DNA of 39,303 nucleotides from an uncultured Saprospiraceae bacterium (GTDB lineage: Bacteria > Bacteroidota > Bacteroidia > Chitinophagales > Saprospiraceae): NCBI GenBank assembly GCA_937924145.1, contig CALDTJ010000514.1, positions 1-39,303 of the forward strand, given 5' to 3'. The position numbers and the translations under genes are program-made. The notes beneath the pieces are model-generated. The model was not told the origin of the DNA, searched no databases, and saw nothing but the letters and a program-made list of their open reading frames with translations. This document shows positions 25,213-33,517 of the stretch, piece after piece; positions within the stretch are counted from its first letter, which is position 1; every line of letters starts with the position of its first letter.

Positions 25213-26691
25213 ATGTTATTTAATTCTTTAGAATTTTTTCTCTTTTTACCAATTGTATTCCTACTTTATTGGTTCATCGTTAATCGAAACCTAAAGCTAC
25301 AGAATACCTTTGTCTTGGCAGCCAGCTATTTCTTCTATGGTTGGTGGGATTGGCGTTTTTTGTCTCTCATTTTCCTAAGTACCATTTCTGATTTTATTTT
25401 AGGTATTTTAATAGGTAAAACGGACGATCAAAAAATACAAAAACGATATTTGTACCTTAGTTTCGTAGTCAATTTAGGTATTTTAATATTCTTTAAATAT
25501 TTCAATTTTTTTATTGAAGAATTTTCTCGACTTAGTGAAGCCATAGGGCTAAATGCCAACTATTCCACTTTATCTATCATCCTTCCAATAGGCATTAGTT
25601 TTTATACTTTTCAGACATTAAGTTATACAATAGATGTCTACAAGAAGCAGTTAGCTCCAACTAATGATTTTATTTCTTTTGCTGCTTTCGTTAGTTTTTT
25701 TCCACAACTAGTAGCAGGTCCAGTAGAACGAGCAAGCACTTTATTGCCCCAATTTTTAAAGAAAAGACAATTCGATTATACTAAGTCGGTAGAAGGTTGT
25801 CAGCAGATTTTATGGGGTTTTTTCAAAAAGATAGTTATTGCAGACAACTGCGCCTTATTTGTCAACGATATTTTTGGCTATTATGAATATGGCGAAGTAA
25901 GTGGCTTGATTTTACTAATTGGTGCAGTATTATTTGTCATTCAAATTTATGCCGATTTCTCTGGGTATTCTGATATAGCTATTGGAGTTGCTAAGTTATT
26001 TGGCTTTCAATTAATGCAAAATTTTAACTTTCCTTATCACGCAACTTCGACCACAGAAATTTGGCGAAAATGGCATATAAGTATCTCTTCTTGGTTTAGG
26101 GATTATCTAAACAAGCCTTTATTTTTTTATTTTCGACATTGGGGTAATTATGGTTTAATTATCCCCTTAATATTGACGTTTACCATCATAGGGTTCTGGC
26201 ACGGTGCCAATTGGACTTTCATTGTTTATGGCTTGATACATGGTATCGTTATGTCCATAGAATTATTTTCAAAAAAAACACGCAAAAAAATACGCAAGAA
26301 AATACCTAAATGGCTAAACAGTAGCATGGGTTGGTTGATTACCATGTTTATTTGGGTATTTACCTGTATTATTTTTAGAGCAGAAAATATGACTTTAGCA
26401 GTTAATTATATTGCTGCGATTTTCGACAATTTATTTGTTTTAGATATGACTCAAGTTACTAGTCGTATCATCTTCCAATCTTTGTTAATTACTTTGACCA
26501 AAGGAAAAGTATTGTTCCTCTTAATATTGTTCATGTTCGTCATAGAATGGATTTACAGAAAATATACCTATGGGTTTAAATTAAATTTTAAAATACCTTT
26601 TCTTAACTGGGTATTCTACTATAGTATATTGTTATTAATTATCCTCTTTGGAGAATTTAGTCAACAAGAATTTATTTATTTCCAATTCTAA
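25213..26691 (+). CDS. MBOAT O-acyltransferase, copy 4 (NKPLFFYF subtype)
   Basis: A 492-residue polytopic MBOAT with SYFFYGWWDWRF, SFYTFQTLSYTIDVY, FFPQLVAGPVERASTLLPQ, YADFSGYSDIAIGVAKLFGF, the variant loop RDYLNKPLFFYFRHWG, GFWHGANW (His330) and a C-terminal IYFQF. The middle of the gene is almost the same as the copy at 20515 (4 differences in the 60 bases from 21481 and from 26182), while the first 100 and last 90 residues have drifted. That patchy pattern suggests duplication with later gene conversion. It is the first gene after the terminator at 25048. It overlaps its SGNH partner by one base. Confidence 0.92.
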   Translation: MLFNSLEFFLFLPIVFLLYWFIVNRNLKLQNTFVLAASYFFYGWWDWRFLSLIFLSTISDFILGILIGKTDDQKIQKRYLYLSFVVNLGILIFFKYFNFFIEEFSRLSEAIGLNANYSTLSIILPIGISFYTFQTLSYTIDVYKKQLAPTNDFISFAAFVSFFPQLVAGPVERASTLLPQFLKKRQFDYTKSVEGCQQILWGFFKKIVIADNCALFVNDIFGYYEYGEVSGLILLIGAVLFVIQIYADFSGYSDIAIGVAKLFGFQLMQNFNFPYHATSTTEIWRKWHISISSWFRDYLNKPLFFYFRHWGNYGLIIPLILTFTIIGFWHGANWTFIVYGLIHGIVMSIELFSKKTRKKIRKKIPKWLNSSMGWLITMFIWVFTCIIFRAENMTLAVNYIAAIFDNLFVLDMTQVTSRIIFQSLLITLTKGKVLFLLILFMFVIEWIYRKYTYGFKLNFKIPFLNWVFYYSILLLIILFGEFSQQEFIYFQF

Positions 26692-27551
26692 TGAAAAGAT
26701 TTTTAGTCAGAATTTCTATTTTTTTCACAGTTGGCTTTTTCTTATTATATGGAATAGGAGAACTCTTCTTACGCTATCCAGTATTTGCAGAAAAAATTGG
26801 GTATTCAGAATCTTGGTTTAGAGTTTATAAAATTGCCTCAAGAAGCAAAGAAGACATAAATTCGGAGATTCTATATTTGGGGGATAGTGGTGCAGGGCAA
26901 ATGTTTCCCTATACTGAACAAAAGCATTATTTACCTATTAATGGGGCGATTTTAATACCCGGTCAGTATATCTTAGCTAGTAATGCTATAAAATCCAACC
27001 CCAATTTAAAGTCAATAGTCCTAATAGCGAATCCACTATCAATCGCTGCAAAATTTGAAGATAGTTTTACCTGTAACAACTTCGTTAAGCCATTTTATAC
27101 AAAAGAAAATTTGCCGCATTTTAGTGATTTATTACTCAAAAAAGTAACCATCAAACCAGTCACTAAATTTTATAAATATGGTTTTGTAAAGCTATTGCCA
27201 TTTTCGGATATCGATTACTTTAATCAACAACCAGAATTGACCATTTTATCAGATATTTCTTTAGAATATACTAGGAAGTTAGTAGCACTGTGTAAAAAGA
27301 ACAACATAAATTTAACGATTCATTCTGGTGCGGTTGACATAAAATATAAAGAGAAAACAAATGATTGGACAGAGATGAAAGCACAAATTAAAAAAGAAGG
27401 CTTAACAGAAGTTTTTAGAGGTTTTTTTGAGAATATGAAATATTATGAGAGCAACCAGTTTATTACAGGTCAACATTTAAGAAAGGAATATTTAGCTGAT
27501 TTTAAGGCCTACATTTTACAAAATCAAAAGCAATTAGTTCCTAAAAATTAA
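26691..27551 (+). CDS. SGNH-like partner of MBOAT copy 4, catalytic Asp replaced
   Basis: A 286-residue membrane-anchored protein with one N-terminal membrane segment and homology along its full length to the protein at 21990. The nucleophile block YLGDSGAGQMF is intact (Ser66). In the C-terminal block the homolog has IDGFH, but here the sequence reads ITGQH: Thr259 (ACA) stands where the Asp of DxxH is expected, with His262 kept. Either the protein uses a Ser-His dyad, or it is a binding or scaffold partner, or it is catalytically impaired. Its ATG overlaps the MBOAT stop by one base. Confidence 0.74.
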   Translation: MKRFLVRISIFFTVGFFLLYGIGELFLRYPVFAEKIGYSESWFRVYKIASRSKEDINSEILYLGDSGAGQMFPYTEQKHYLPINGAILIPGQYILASNAIKSNPNLKSIVLIANPLSIAAKFEDSFTCNNFVKPFYTKENLPHFSDLLLKKVTIKPVTKFYKYGFVKLLPFSDIDYFNQQPELTILSDISLEYTRKLVALCKKNNINLTIHSGAVDIKYKEKTNDWTEMKAQIKKEGLTEVFRGFFENMKYYESNQFITGQHLRKEYLADFKAYILQNQKQLVPKN

Positions 27552-27644
27552 CCCTCAAATAACTACTCCAAATCAAAAATTAAATCAGCAACAATTCAAC
27601 TTCTATTTCGTAATAAAAACTCAATCAATCAATAAAATCGAGCA

Positions 27645-28592
27645 ATGACTACAGTAAAAGATAATAAGGAAATCCTTTCAGAGGCTAATAATAGTTTACT
27701 TAATCATATTTTGAAAACTATTAAAGAAAAAAATCCAAGGCACGGTAAAAAGATCACCAAGAATCTAGAAAATATAGGGGACGAGTATTATAAAAAATCA
27801 GCTGAATTTTTCAACAAATATGCCTTATTTGTTAAAGGAGAAGGAAAAGATGTCGATTATGGTGTTGATTGTTACTTAAAGATGATAGGTATCATGATGT
27901 ACGAACAAGTTGATTTTTTTAGAACAGGAGAGTATTCTTGCAAATCTTTTGAAGAAGCGAACAAAGCAGTATATAGCAATCCAGAAGTAATGGAATCATA
28001 TATGCACGGCTTATTGTTATCTCAATTTTTGTGGAATCACCATTACAAGGTATTAGAATTTTTCATAGAGCAAATTAATAGTGTAAAAGGTCAAGTCAAT
28101 AAATATCTAGAAATAGGAGGCGGACATGGGCTTTATTTATCAGAAGCCATGGAAATATTAGGCACAAATGATATAGATTATCATTGTGTAGATATTAGTG
28201 CAGGTTCCTTAGAAGTCGCTAAAAAATTTGTAGACAACCCTAAGGTTTCCTATCGACAATACAATATTTTTGATTACGATGAAGCTGAGAAATATGACTT
28301 TATCACGATGGGAGAAGTGCTAGAACACGTAGAAGACCCTGTAGCATTACTAGAGAAATTGGGTTCTTTGCTAAAACCTGATGGAATGACCTTCATCACA
28401 ACACCAACGAACTCTCCTGCCATTGACCACATTTATCTGTTCAGAAATGCACCAGAAATCATTGAGGTCATCCATAAAGCAGGATTTGAAATAGTGAAAG
28501 ATTTCAAAATATATTCAGAAGACGTATCAGAAAAAAGAGCAGAAAAATTAAAAGTACCAATGATGTATGCTGCTCTAATCAAAAAAAAATAA
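27645..28592 (+). CDS. Class I SAM-dependent methyltransferase
   Basis: A 315-residue protein. A helical N-terminal part of about 140 residues is followed by a methyltransferase domain with YLEIGGGHGLYLSEAM (Glu156-Gly160 region, motif I), YHCVDISAGSLEVAKK (acidic strand-2 end), YDFITMGEVLEHVEDP and GMTFITTPTNSPAIDHIY. It lies 2 nt before an ACP gene and upstream of MaoC and SDR genes, so an ACP-bound acyl substrate is plausible. It is related in layout to the methyltransferase at 10570, which also sits next to ACP genes. Whether it methylates O or C cannot be read from the sequence. Confidence 0.82.
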   Translation: MTTVKDNKEILSEANNSLLNHILKTIKEKNPRHGKKITKNLENIGDEYYKKSAEFFNKYALFVKGEGKDVDYGVDCYLKMIGIMMYEQVDFFRTGEYSCKSFEEANKAVYSNPEVMESYMHGLLLSQFLWNHHYKVLEFFIEQINSVKGQVNKYLEIGGGHGLYLSEAMEILGTNDIDYHCVDISAGSLEVAKKFVDNPKVSYRQYNIFDYDEAEKYDFITMGEVLEHVEDPVALLEKLGSLLKPDGMTFITTPTNSPAIDHIYLFRNAPEIIEVIHKAGFEIVKDFKIYSEDVSEKRAEKLKVPMMYAALIKKK

Positions 28593-28594
28593 TT

Positions 28595-28849
28595 ATGACT
28601 GTTCAAGATGTATTAGGCCAATTTAATCAGATCTTTATCGATGTTTTAGATGAAGAAGATATTGTTTTAACTCTAGATAGCACAGCTGACGATGTAGAAG
28701 ATTGGGATTCTTTAACCCATATTCAATTGGTCGTAGCCATAGAAAAACACTTTAAGGTAACTTTTACTACAGCAGAAATAGAGAACTACGAAAACGTGGG
28801 GCAAATGTGTAATGGGGTTTTAGAAAAACTAACCGCTCAAACCGCCTAA
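28595..28849 (+). CDS. Acyl carrier protein
   Basis: An 84-residue ACP with VEDWDSLTHIQLVVAIEKHF; Ser39 is the predicted phosphopantetheine site. It starts 2 nt after the methyltransferase stop, and its own stop overlaps the MaoC start by one base (TAATG), so the three are surely one operon. It is most like the ACP at 24756. Adjacent MaoC and ketoreductase genes suggest that it carries a 3-hydroxy- or 2-enoyl-type acyl chain. Confidence 0.9.
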   Translation: MTVQDVLGQFNQIFIDVLDEEDIVLTLDSTADDVEDWDSLTHIQLVVAIEKHFKVTFTTAEIENYENVGQMCNGVLEKLTAQTA

Positions 28850-29238
28850 TGAAAGAAGGAGATATTTTTAATCAACAATTCACGGCAACCCGAACAATCT
28901 ATGAGGGGTTTCTTGAAATATTTAAGGATCGAAATCCAATGCATACAGATGCCTCTTTTGCCTTAGCAAAAGGGTATCAAGATGTTATTCTTCATGGAAA
29001 TATACTTGGAGGGTTTCTATCCTATTTTATTGGAGAATGTTTGCCTATAAAAAATGTCATGATTATTGGTCAGAAAACTGATTTTCATAATCCTTTTTTT
29101 GTAGGAGATGAATTAATGCTATCCGCAAAAATCAAGTATATTTCGGAGGCAACAGGAGTAGTAGATTTCAAATATTCTTTTGTCAATCAAGAAAATAAAA
29201 AAATTGCTAAAGGTACTATTCAAATAAAATTACTCTAA
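28849..29238 (+). CDS. MaoC-like hotdog-fold hydratase/dehydratase
   Basis: A 129-residue single-hotdog protein. The hydratase-2 signature is present: FKDRNPMHTDASFALAKGY with Asp27 and His32 five residues apart, followed by VILHGNILGGF. The family interconverts 2-enoyl and (R)-3-hydroxyacyl thioesters on CoA or ACP. Its start overlaps the ACP stop by one base, and an SDR ketoreductase gene follows 39 nt later. This suggests that the group on that ACP is reduced or hydrated before transfer to the glycan. A non-catalytic thioester-binding role cannot be excluded. Confidence 0.85.
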   Translation: MKEGDIFNQQFTATRTIYEGFLEIFKDRNPMHTDASFALAKGYQDVILHGNILGGFLSYFIGECLPIKNVMIIGQKTDFHNPFFVGDELMLSAKIKYISEATGVVDFKYSFVNQENKKIAKGTIQIKLL

Positions 29239-29277
29239 TTTGCCTTTTAGCGATGGTGAAAAATAAGTATAATAGCT

Positions 29278-29985
29278 ATGAAAATACTCGTCACAGGCGG
29301 AGCATCAGGTTTAGGTAAAAGTATTACTGAAAAATTAGTAGCAGCGGGGCACGAATTAGTTATAACTTATTGTTATTCGAAAAAGGCGGCAGATGCTTTA
29401 GTAGCCACACATAATGTAACAGCGCTACATTGTGATTTTGGCAACCAAGACAGTATTCAGCAACTAACAACCTATATAGCTTCCGCCGATTTGGATGTAT
29501 TGGTAAATAACGCCTTAACAGGTTTGCAAAAACAATATTTTCATAAAACATCTCTCAATCAACTGCAGCAAAGTTTTCAATCAGATGTATTGCCTACATT
29601 AGCTATTACTCAAGCAAGTCTTAAGACTTTTCGAAAAAAGAAGTTTGGAAAAATAATTACCATCCTCAGTTCTTCCATCATTGGAAATCCACCAATTGGT
29701 TGGTCGGAATATACTGCCAATAAGATGTATTTGTTATCAATGAACAAATCGTGGGCAGTAGAAAACGGAAAACATAATGTAACCTCCAACTGCATTTCTC
29801 CAGCTTTTATGCTAACTCCACTAAACAAAGCAGAAGATGAGCGCATTATCGAAAATATGACTAAAGCTCATCCTTTAAAACAATTATTAAAGGTAGAAGA
29901 AGTAGCTGACGCAGTTACTTTTTTTGTAACTGCTTCCCAACAAATTAACGGTACAAATATGGTCATAAACGCTGCTGCTAGCTAA
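29278..29985 (+). CDS. SDR family 3-oxoacyl-ACP reductase-like protein (FabG-like)
   Basis: A 235-residue Rossmann-fold oxidoreductase. The TGGASGLG cofactor motif lies at residues 6-13, DVLVNNAL around 73-80, and the catalytic set is Ser131-133 with Tyr145-x3-Lys149 (EYTANKM). C-terminal NCISPAFMLTPL and INGTNMVINAA match FabG-like SDRs. It would reduce a 3-oxoacyl-ACP with NAD(P)H. Next to ACP and MaoC genes it probably tailors the acyl donor used by the MBOATs. It could equally act on a sugar nucleotide, as SDRs are broad; context favours the acyl role. Confidence 0.83.
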   Translation: MKILVTGGASGLGKSITEKLVAAGHELVITYCYSKKAADALVATHNVTALHCDFGNQDSIQQLTTYIASADLDVLVNNALTGLQKQYFHKTSLNQLQQSFQSDVLPTLAITQASLKTFRKKKFGKIITILSSSIIGNPPIGWSEYTANKMYLLSMNKSWAVENGKHNVTSNCISPAFMLTPLNKAEDERIIENMTKAHPLKQLLKVEEVADAVTFFVTASQQINGTNMVINAAAS

Positions 29986-30020
29986 ATGCTGTATTAAAAA
30001 TCCCCCAACCGTCTTAACTT

Positions 30021-31436
30021 ATGCTTTTTACTAGCTTAGGATTTATAATATTAGTACTAGTAACTTTTTGCCTTTACTATCTACTAAAAGGTCAAAATGC
30101 TCAGGTATTAACCCTAATCATTGCTAGTTTTCTGTTTTATGCAGCGAATTACCCAGCTCTATTAGCTCTATTAATTTTCTCAATTGCTATTAATATCAGT
30201 ATTAGTTATCGAATAGCAAGATTAGAGGAATCAGTAAATAGTTTAAGAAGGTTATATGCAACGATTGGAGTTATTCTAAATTTAGGGATTCTTGCATTTT
30301 TTAAATACAGTCCTCTAATTGGTCGGACCTTCTTTGGTGATAGTAGTAGTATTGGTGAATTTTTAGTAAGTATTCCCTTACCTATCGGTATCTCTTTTTT
30401 TACTTTTCAAGGCATTAGCTTAGTTGTTGATACTTTCAGGACACAAAAAATAGAAGACTATCATAGTTTAATCCCTAAAAAATTCAACGACCATACGCTT
30501 AATACAGCTTTCTTCATCTCTTTTTTCCCTCAATTAGTTGCTGGCCCAATTGTCAAAGCGCACGAATTTTTACCACAAATAGGTGTGAAAACATGGAAAG
30601 ATATTGAAATCAATACCTGTTTTAAAAATTTAACAACTGGGTATTTTTTAAAAATGGTGGTTGCCGATAACTTGAGTAGTTTTACTTTTTGGATGGTTTA
30701 TCCTTATTTTCAGGCCAAATCTGCTTTGACCCTTATGGTAATGCTATTCGGATATTCGATTCAAATTTTCGCAGATTTTGCAGGCTATTCGTTGATTGCT
30801 ATCGGTATTGCTGGTCTATTCAGTTATAAGTTACCAACTAACTTTTTATTCCCTTACATCTCTTTGTCTTTTTCTGAATTTTGGCGTCGTTGGCACATTT
30901 CTCTATCTACCTTTCTAAGAGAGTATTTATACATTCCTTTAGGTGGAAATAGGGAAGGGCAGGTACGTACTTATTTCAATTTAATGACCACTATGGTGCT
31001 AGGTGGTCTATGGCATGGTGCAGCTTGGAGTTATGCGGTCTGGGGAGCTTTTCATGGTATTGCCCTAGCTATAGAAAGATTGATTAATGACTACTTCGAC
31101 ATAAAAATCCCAAAAGCTTTATTATTCTTTAAAGGATTATTTATTTTTTTGATGATAACTTTCGCTTGGTTATTATTTAAACTACCTGAGTTCAATCATG
31201 TCATTGCCTATGTCAGTAGCTTTTTTAATAACCCTAATGGGAATGACTATAATATAATTATACACATTTTACTATACTCTATTCCTGTCATACTCTATCA
31301 TTTCTTCTATCTACTAAAAGAAAATAAAGGGAATGATTATTTAAAAAGAGCGGAGCCTATTTTATATAGCACGATGTTATTTTTAATTATCACGAATAGT
31401 GGTTCCGCCACCGATTTTATTTATTTCCAATTCTAA
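30021..31436 (+). CDS. MBOAT O-acyltransferase, copy 5 (divergent)
   Basis: A 471-residue polytopic MBOAT, the most divergent of the five. It keeps SFFTFQGISLVVD, FFPQLVAGPIVKAHEFLPQ, FADFAGYSLIAIGIAGLF, WRRWHISLSTFLREYLYIPL (the canonical loop, here followed by GGNREG), GLWHGAAW (His332) and a C-terminal FIYFQF. It therefore belongs to the AlgI-type subgroup, not the NKPLFFYF subtype. It starts 35 nt after the ketoreductase gene and overlaps its SGNH partner by one base. Placement after MT-ACP-MaoC-SDR suggests that it may use the acyl group made by those genes. Confidence 0.92.
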   Translation: MLFTSLGFIILVLVTFCLYYLLKGQNAQVLTLIIASFLFYAANYPALLALLIFSIAINISISYRIARLEESVNSLRRLYATIGVILNLGILAFFKYSPLIGRTFFGDSSSIGEFLVSIPLPIGISFFTFQGISLVVDTFRTQKIEDYHSLIPKKFNDHTLNTAFFISFFPQLVAGPIVKAHEFLPQIGVKTWKDIEINTCFKNLTTGYFLKMVVADNLSSFTFWMVYPYFQAKSALTLMVMLFGYSIQIFADFAGYSLIAIGIAGLFSYKLPTNFLFPYISLSFSEFWRRWHISLSTFLREYLYIPLGGNREGQVRTYFNLMTTMVLGGLWHGAAWSYAVWGAFHGIALAIERLINDYFDIKIPKALLFFKGLFIFLMITFAWLLFKLPEFNHVIAYVSSFFNNPNGNDYNIIIHILLYSIPVILYHFFYLLKENKGNDYLKRAEPILYSTMLFLIITNSGSATDFIYFQF

Positions 31437-32320
31437 TGATAAAAAAAATTGGCGTCATATTATTGATTCAAATCATTTTGTACAGTCTTTTTGTAAGTAC
31501 TGTTGACCTTAGCTGGATAAAACGTCAAAGCTTTGAGCAGTCCAATTTGATTAAATCAGAAAAATATCTTTACGAAGAGCAAAATATAGAAAATCGTTCT
31601 GCCATTATTGGTACTTCTCTTTCGGCAGTGTTGGACAAAACTGATTTACCTGACGAATTCGTCAATATTGCTTTTCACGGTATGAGTGTTTTGGACGGGT
31701 TTAAATTAATCAATAGTAGCCCGCAAAAACCCGAGAAGGTATTTGTTGAAATGAATATGATTTTATTGGCTATCTTCGACGAGGATTATAAAGATTTACA
31801 AACACCATACAGCTATTACCCCAAAAAATATTTACCTATTTTAAGGCAAAAAGCTAGACCTGTAGAACTAATCACTTCTTCTTTTTTTGAATTCGCACCT
31901 AATTTTTATCGAACGATTACGGGGCAACCGACTATTGAATCAGATGAAGAAGTCGAGGTTGAAAATTTCTTAAAAGCAAGTCAAGTAGAGAAAAAGAAAG
32001 TAGAATTATCTACTACTGCTAGAGCTGGTTTGGTAGATACTTGCTTCCAGAGATTGGCAGTAGAAATGCAAGCATTAGAACAAACTGGCACTTGTATTAT
32101 TTTCTACGAAGTACCTTTAGAAGAGGGCCTCTGTGGTTTGACACAATCAAATCAAATTAGAGATCGTTTTTACAAAGAATATCCAAGAACTAAATACCAG
32201 TATATTTCGCAACCAAGTTGTGAAGGTTATCGAACGTCTGATGGACTTCACATGACCTTAAAGTCCGCTAAAAAGTTTACCTCCTATTTTTTAGAGCAGG
32301 TAAAAAAGCTAAAATGCTAA
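31436..32320 (+). CDS. SGNH/DltD-like partner of MBOAT copy 5
   Basis: A 294-residue protein with one N-terminal membrane segment (about residues 5-22). AIIGTSLSAVL holds the likely nucleophile (Gly59-Thr60-Ser61, a GTS variant of GDS/GSS), and RTSDGLHMTLKSAKKF supplies DxxH (Asp269/His272). LPDEFVNIAFHGMSVLDG looks like the second SGNH block. Overall similarity to the other partners is low. Its start overlaps the MBOAT stop by one base. It probably finishes the acyl transfer outside the membrane. Confidence 0.7.
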   Translation: MIKKIGVILLIQIILYSLFVSTVDLSWIKRQSFEQSNLIKSEKYLYEEQNIENRSAIIGTSLSAVLDKTDLPDEFVNIAFHGMSVLDGFKLINSSPQKPEKVFVEMNMILLAIFDEDYKDLQTPYSYYPKKYLPILRQKARPVELITSSFFEFAPNFYRTITGQPTIESDEEVEVENFLKASQVEKKKVELSTTARAGLVDTCFQRLAVEMQALEQTGTCIIFYEVPLEEGLCGLTQSNQIRDRFYKEYPRTKYQYISQPSCEGYRTSDGLHMTLKSAKKFTSYFLEQVKKLKC

Positions 32321-32352
32321 TATAATTTCCTCATCTTTTAAATAATTTTCAA

Positions 32353-33231
32353 CTGAAAAAGCCTGTAATATCAGTCATCACAGTCGTTTATAATGCTATT
32401 GAATACTTAGAAAAACATATCCAAAGTATTTTAGCACAGCATTATGACAACTTAGATTTTATTATCATTGATGGTGGTAGTACTGACGGCTCTTTGGATA
32501 TTATTAAAAAATATGACTCGAGTATTAGCTATTGGAAAAGCGAATCGGATGAAGGGATTTATGATGCGATGAATAAAGGTATTGAAGCAAGTAAAGGAGA
32601 TTGGTTATACTTTATTGGAGCAGATGATACACTGTGCGAAGGTGCCATCAAGAGCGTGTTACCTTATCTTAATCAATCCGACGAACCACTAATGATTTAT
32701 GGGAATATTTATAATGTCAAAGATCAAAAAGAAACTGGTCAATCTTACAATTTCGAAAACCTAAGTAAGCCTGGTCAACGAATCGCTCACCAATCTATTT
32801 TTTACCATAACCGTTTATTCAAAGCTATTGGTGGGTATCAAACACAATATAAAATTGTAGCCGACCACGTTTTTAATTTACACTGCTTTGCTCGTTTTGA
32901 ATCAAAAACGCTCTACATTAACGAACGAATCAGTAATTATTCTGGTACTGGAGCAAGTAGTCACAATGTGGTTGATTTAAATTACTATAATAATTTCAAC
33001 ACTATTTTAGCAGAGTTAAACCCGCATCTCCAAGCCAATACTAAAAAGAAATCACTCATAGAACAGAATTTTTTACTATTGATTGCTGAAAGAAATATTC
33101 TGTTAGGTAATTATTTAAAAGGCATGATCACTGCACTATTTTTTAGTGCTAAACGATTAGACCCAATTATTCTATTAGTTGCATTAGGAAAACTAAAACG
33201 AAGAGTATTTAAGCAGATGACTATCGTCTAA
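32353..33231 (+). CDS. GT2 family glycosyltransferase, apparent CTG start
   Basis: A cytoplasmic GT-A enzyme. Essential N-terminal blocks, KKPVISVITVVYNAIEYLE and IIIDGGSTDGSLDI, are followed by EGIYDAMNKGIEASKGD, YFIGADDTL (metal-binding Asp pair), AHQSIFYHN and IVADHVFNL. The first ATG/GTG/TTG in frame is the TTG at 32494, which would remove the nucleotide-binding strand, so it cannot be the true start. The frame is open upstream to a stop at 32323, and CTG at 32353 sits exactly where relatives have the ATG of MKKPxISVIT. A CTG start, or a point change or error in an ATG, is the best explanation. It closes the glycan locus. Confidence 0.82.
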   Translation: MKKPVISVITVVYNAIEYLEKHIQSILAQHYDNLDFIIIDGGSTDGSLDIIKKYDSSISYWKSESDEGIYDAMNKGIEASKGDWLYFIGADDTLCEGAIKSVLPYLNQSDEPLMIYGNIYNVKDQKETGQSYNFENLSKPGQRIAHQSIFYHNRLFKAIGGYQTQYKIVADHVFNLHCFARFESKTLYINERISNYSGTGASSHNVVDLNYYNNFNTILAELNPHLQANTKKKSLIEQNFLLLIAERNILLGNYLKGMITALFFSAKRLDPIILLVALGKLKRRVFKQMTIV

Positions 33232-33517
33232 ATATTTGCTTGCAATGTTGCTTAAAGTGTGGTAAGCTCGTTCTTCTTCCTTCCCTATGTCATTTAACGT
33301 TACCATTTAGTTAAAAAGCCTTGTTAGGTAAATAGTTTGGAGAACTATTTGCTTTAAAGTTGTTATATTTATTCAAGATTGTTTTGAGTAGCTTAGATAA
33401 TATTTTATTAAAAATTGCAGTTTAAGTATTTCACAGAATTATCAACATTTTGTAGTTCCCTTAAAAAGAAATAATTGGTCCAAGTTTGAAAGACCAAGTA
33501 ACGACAAAAAATAACTT

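Noticed and set aside
8822-29985. A polyketide or nonribosomal peptide synthase cluster
   Set aside because: ACPs, FkbH and ketoreductase are present, but no ketosynthase, acyltransferase, adenylation or condensation domain is found, and the neighbours are glycosyltransferases and MBOATs.
33330-33350. Inverted repeat AAATAGTT-TGGAG-AACTATTT as a terminator of the GT2 gene
   Set aside because: The stem is purely weak pairs except one, and no T-run follows; it may be chance in A+T-rich DNA.
33475-33497. TTGGTC / GACCAA inverted repeat before the S41 protease gene as a regulatory hairpin
   Set aside because: Only 6 bp with an 11-nt loop; no second copy or known operator match.
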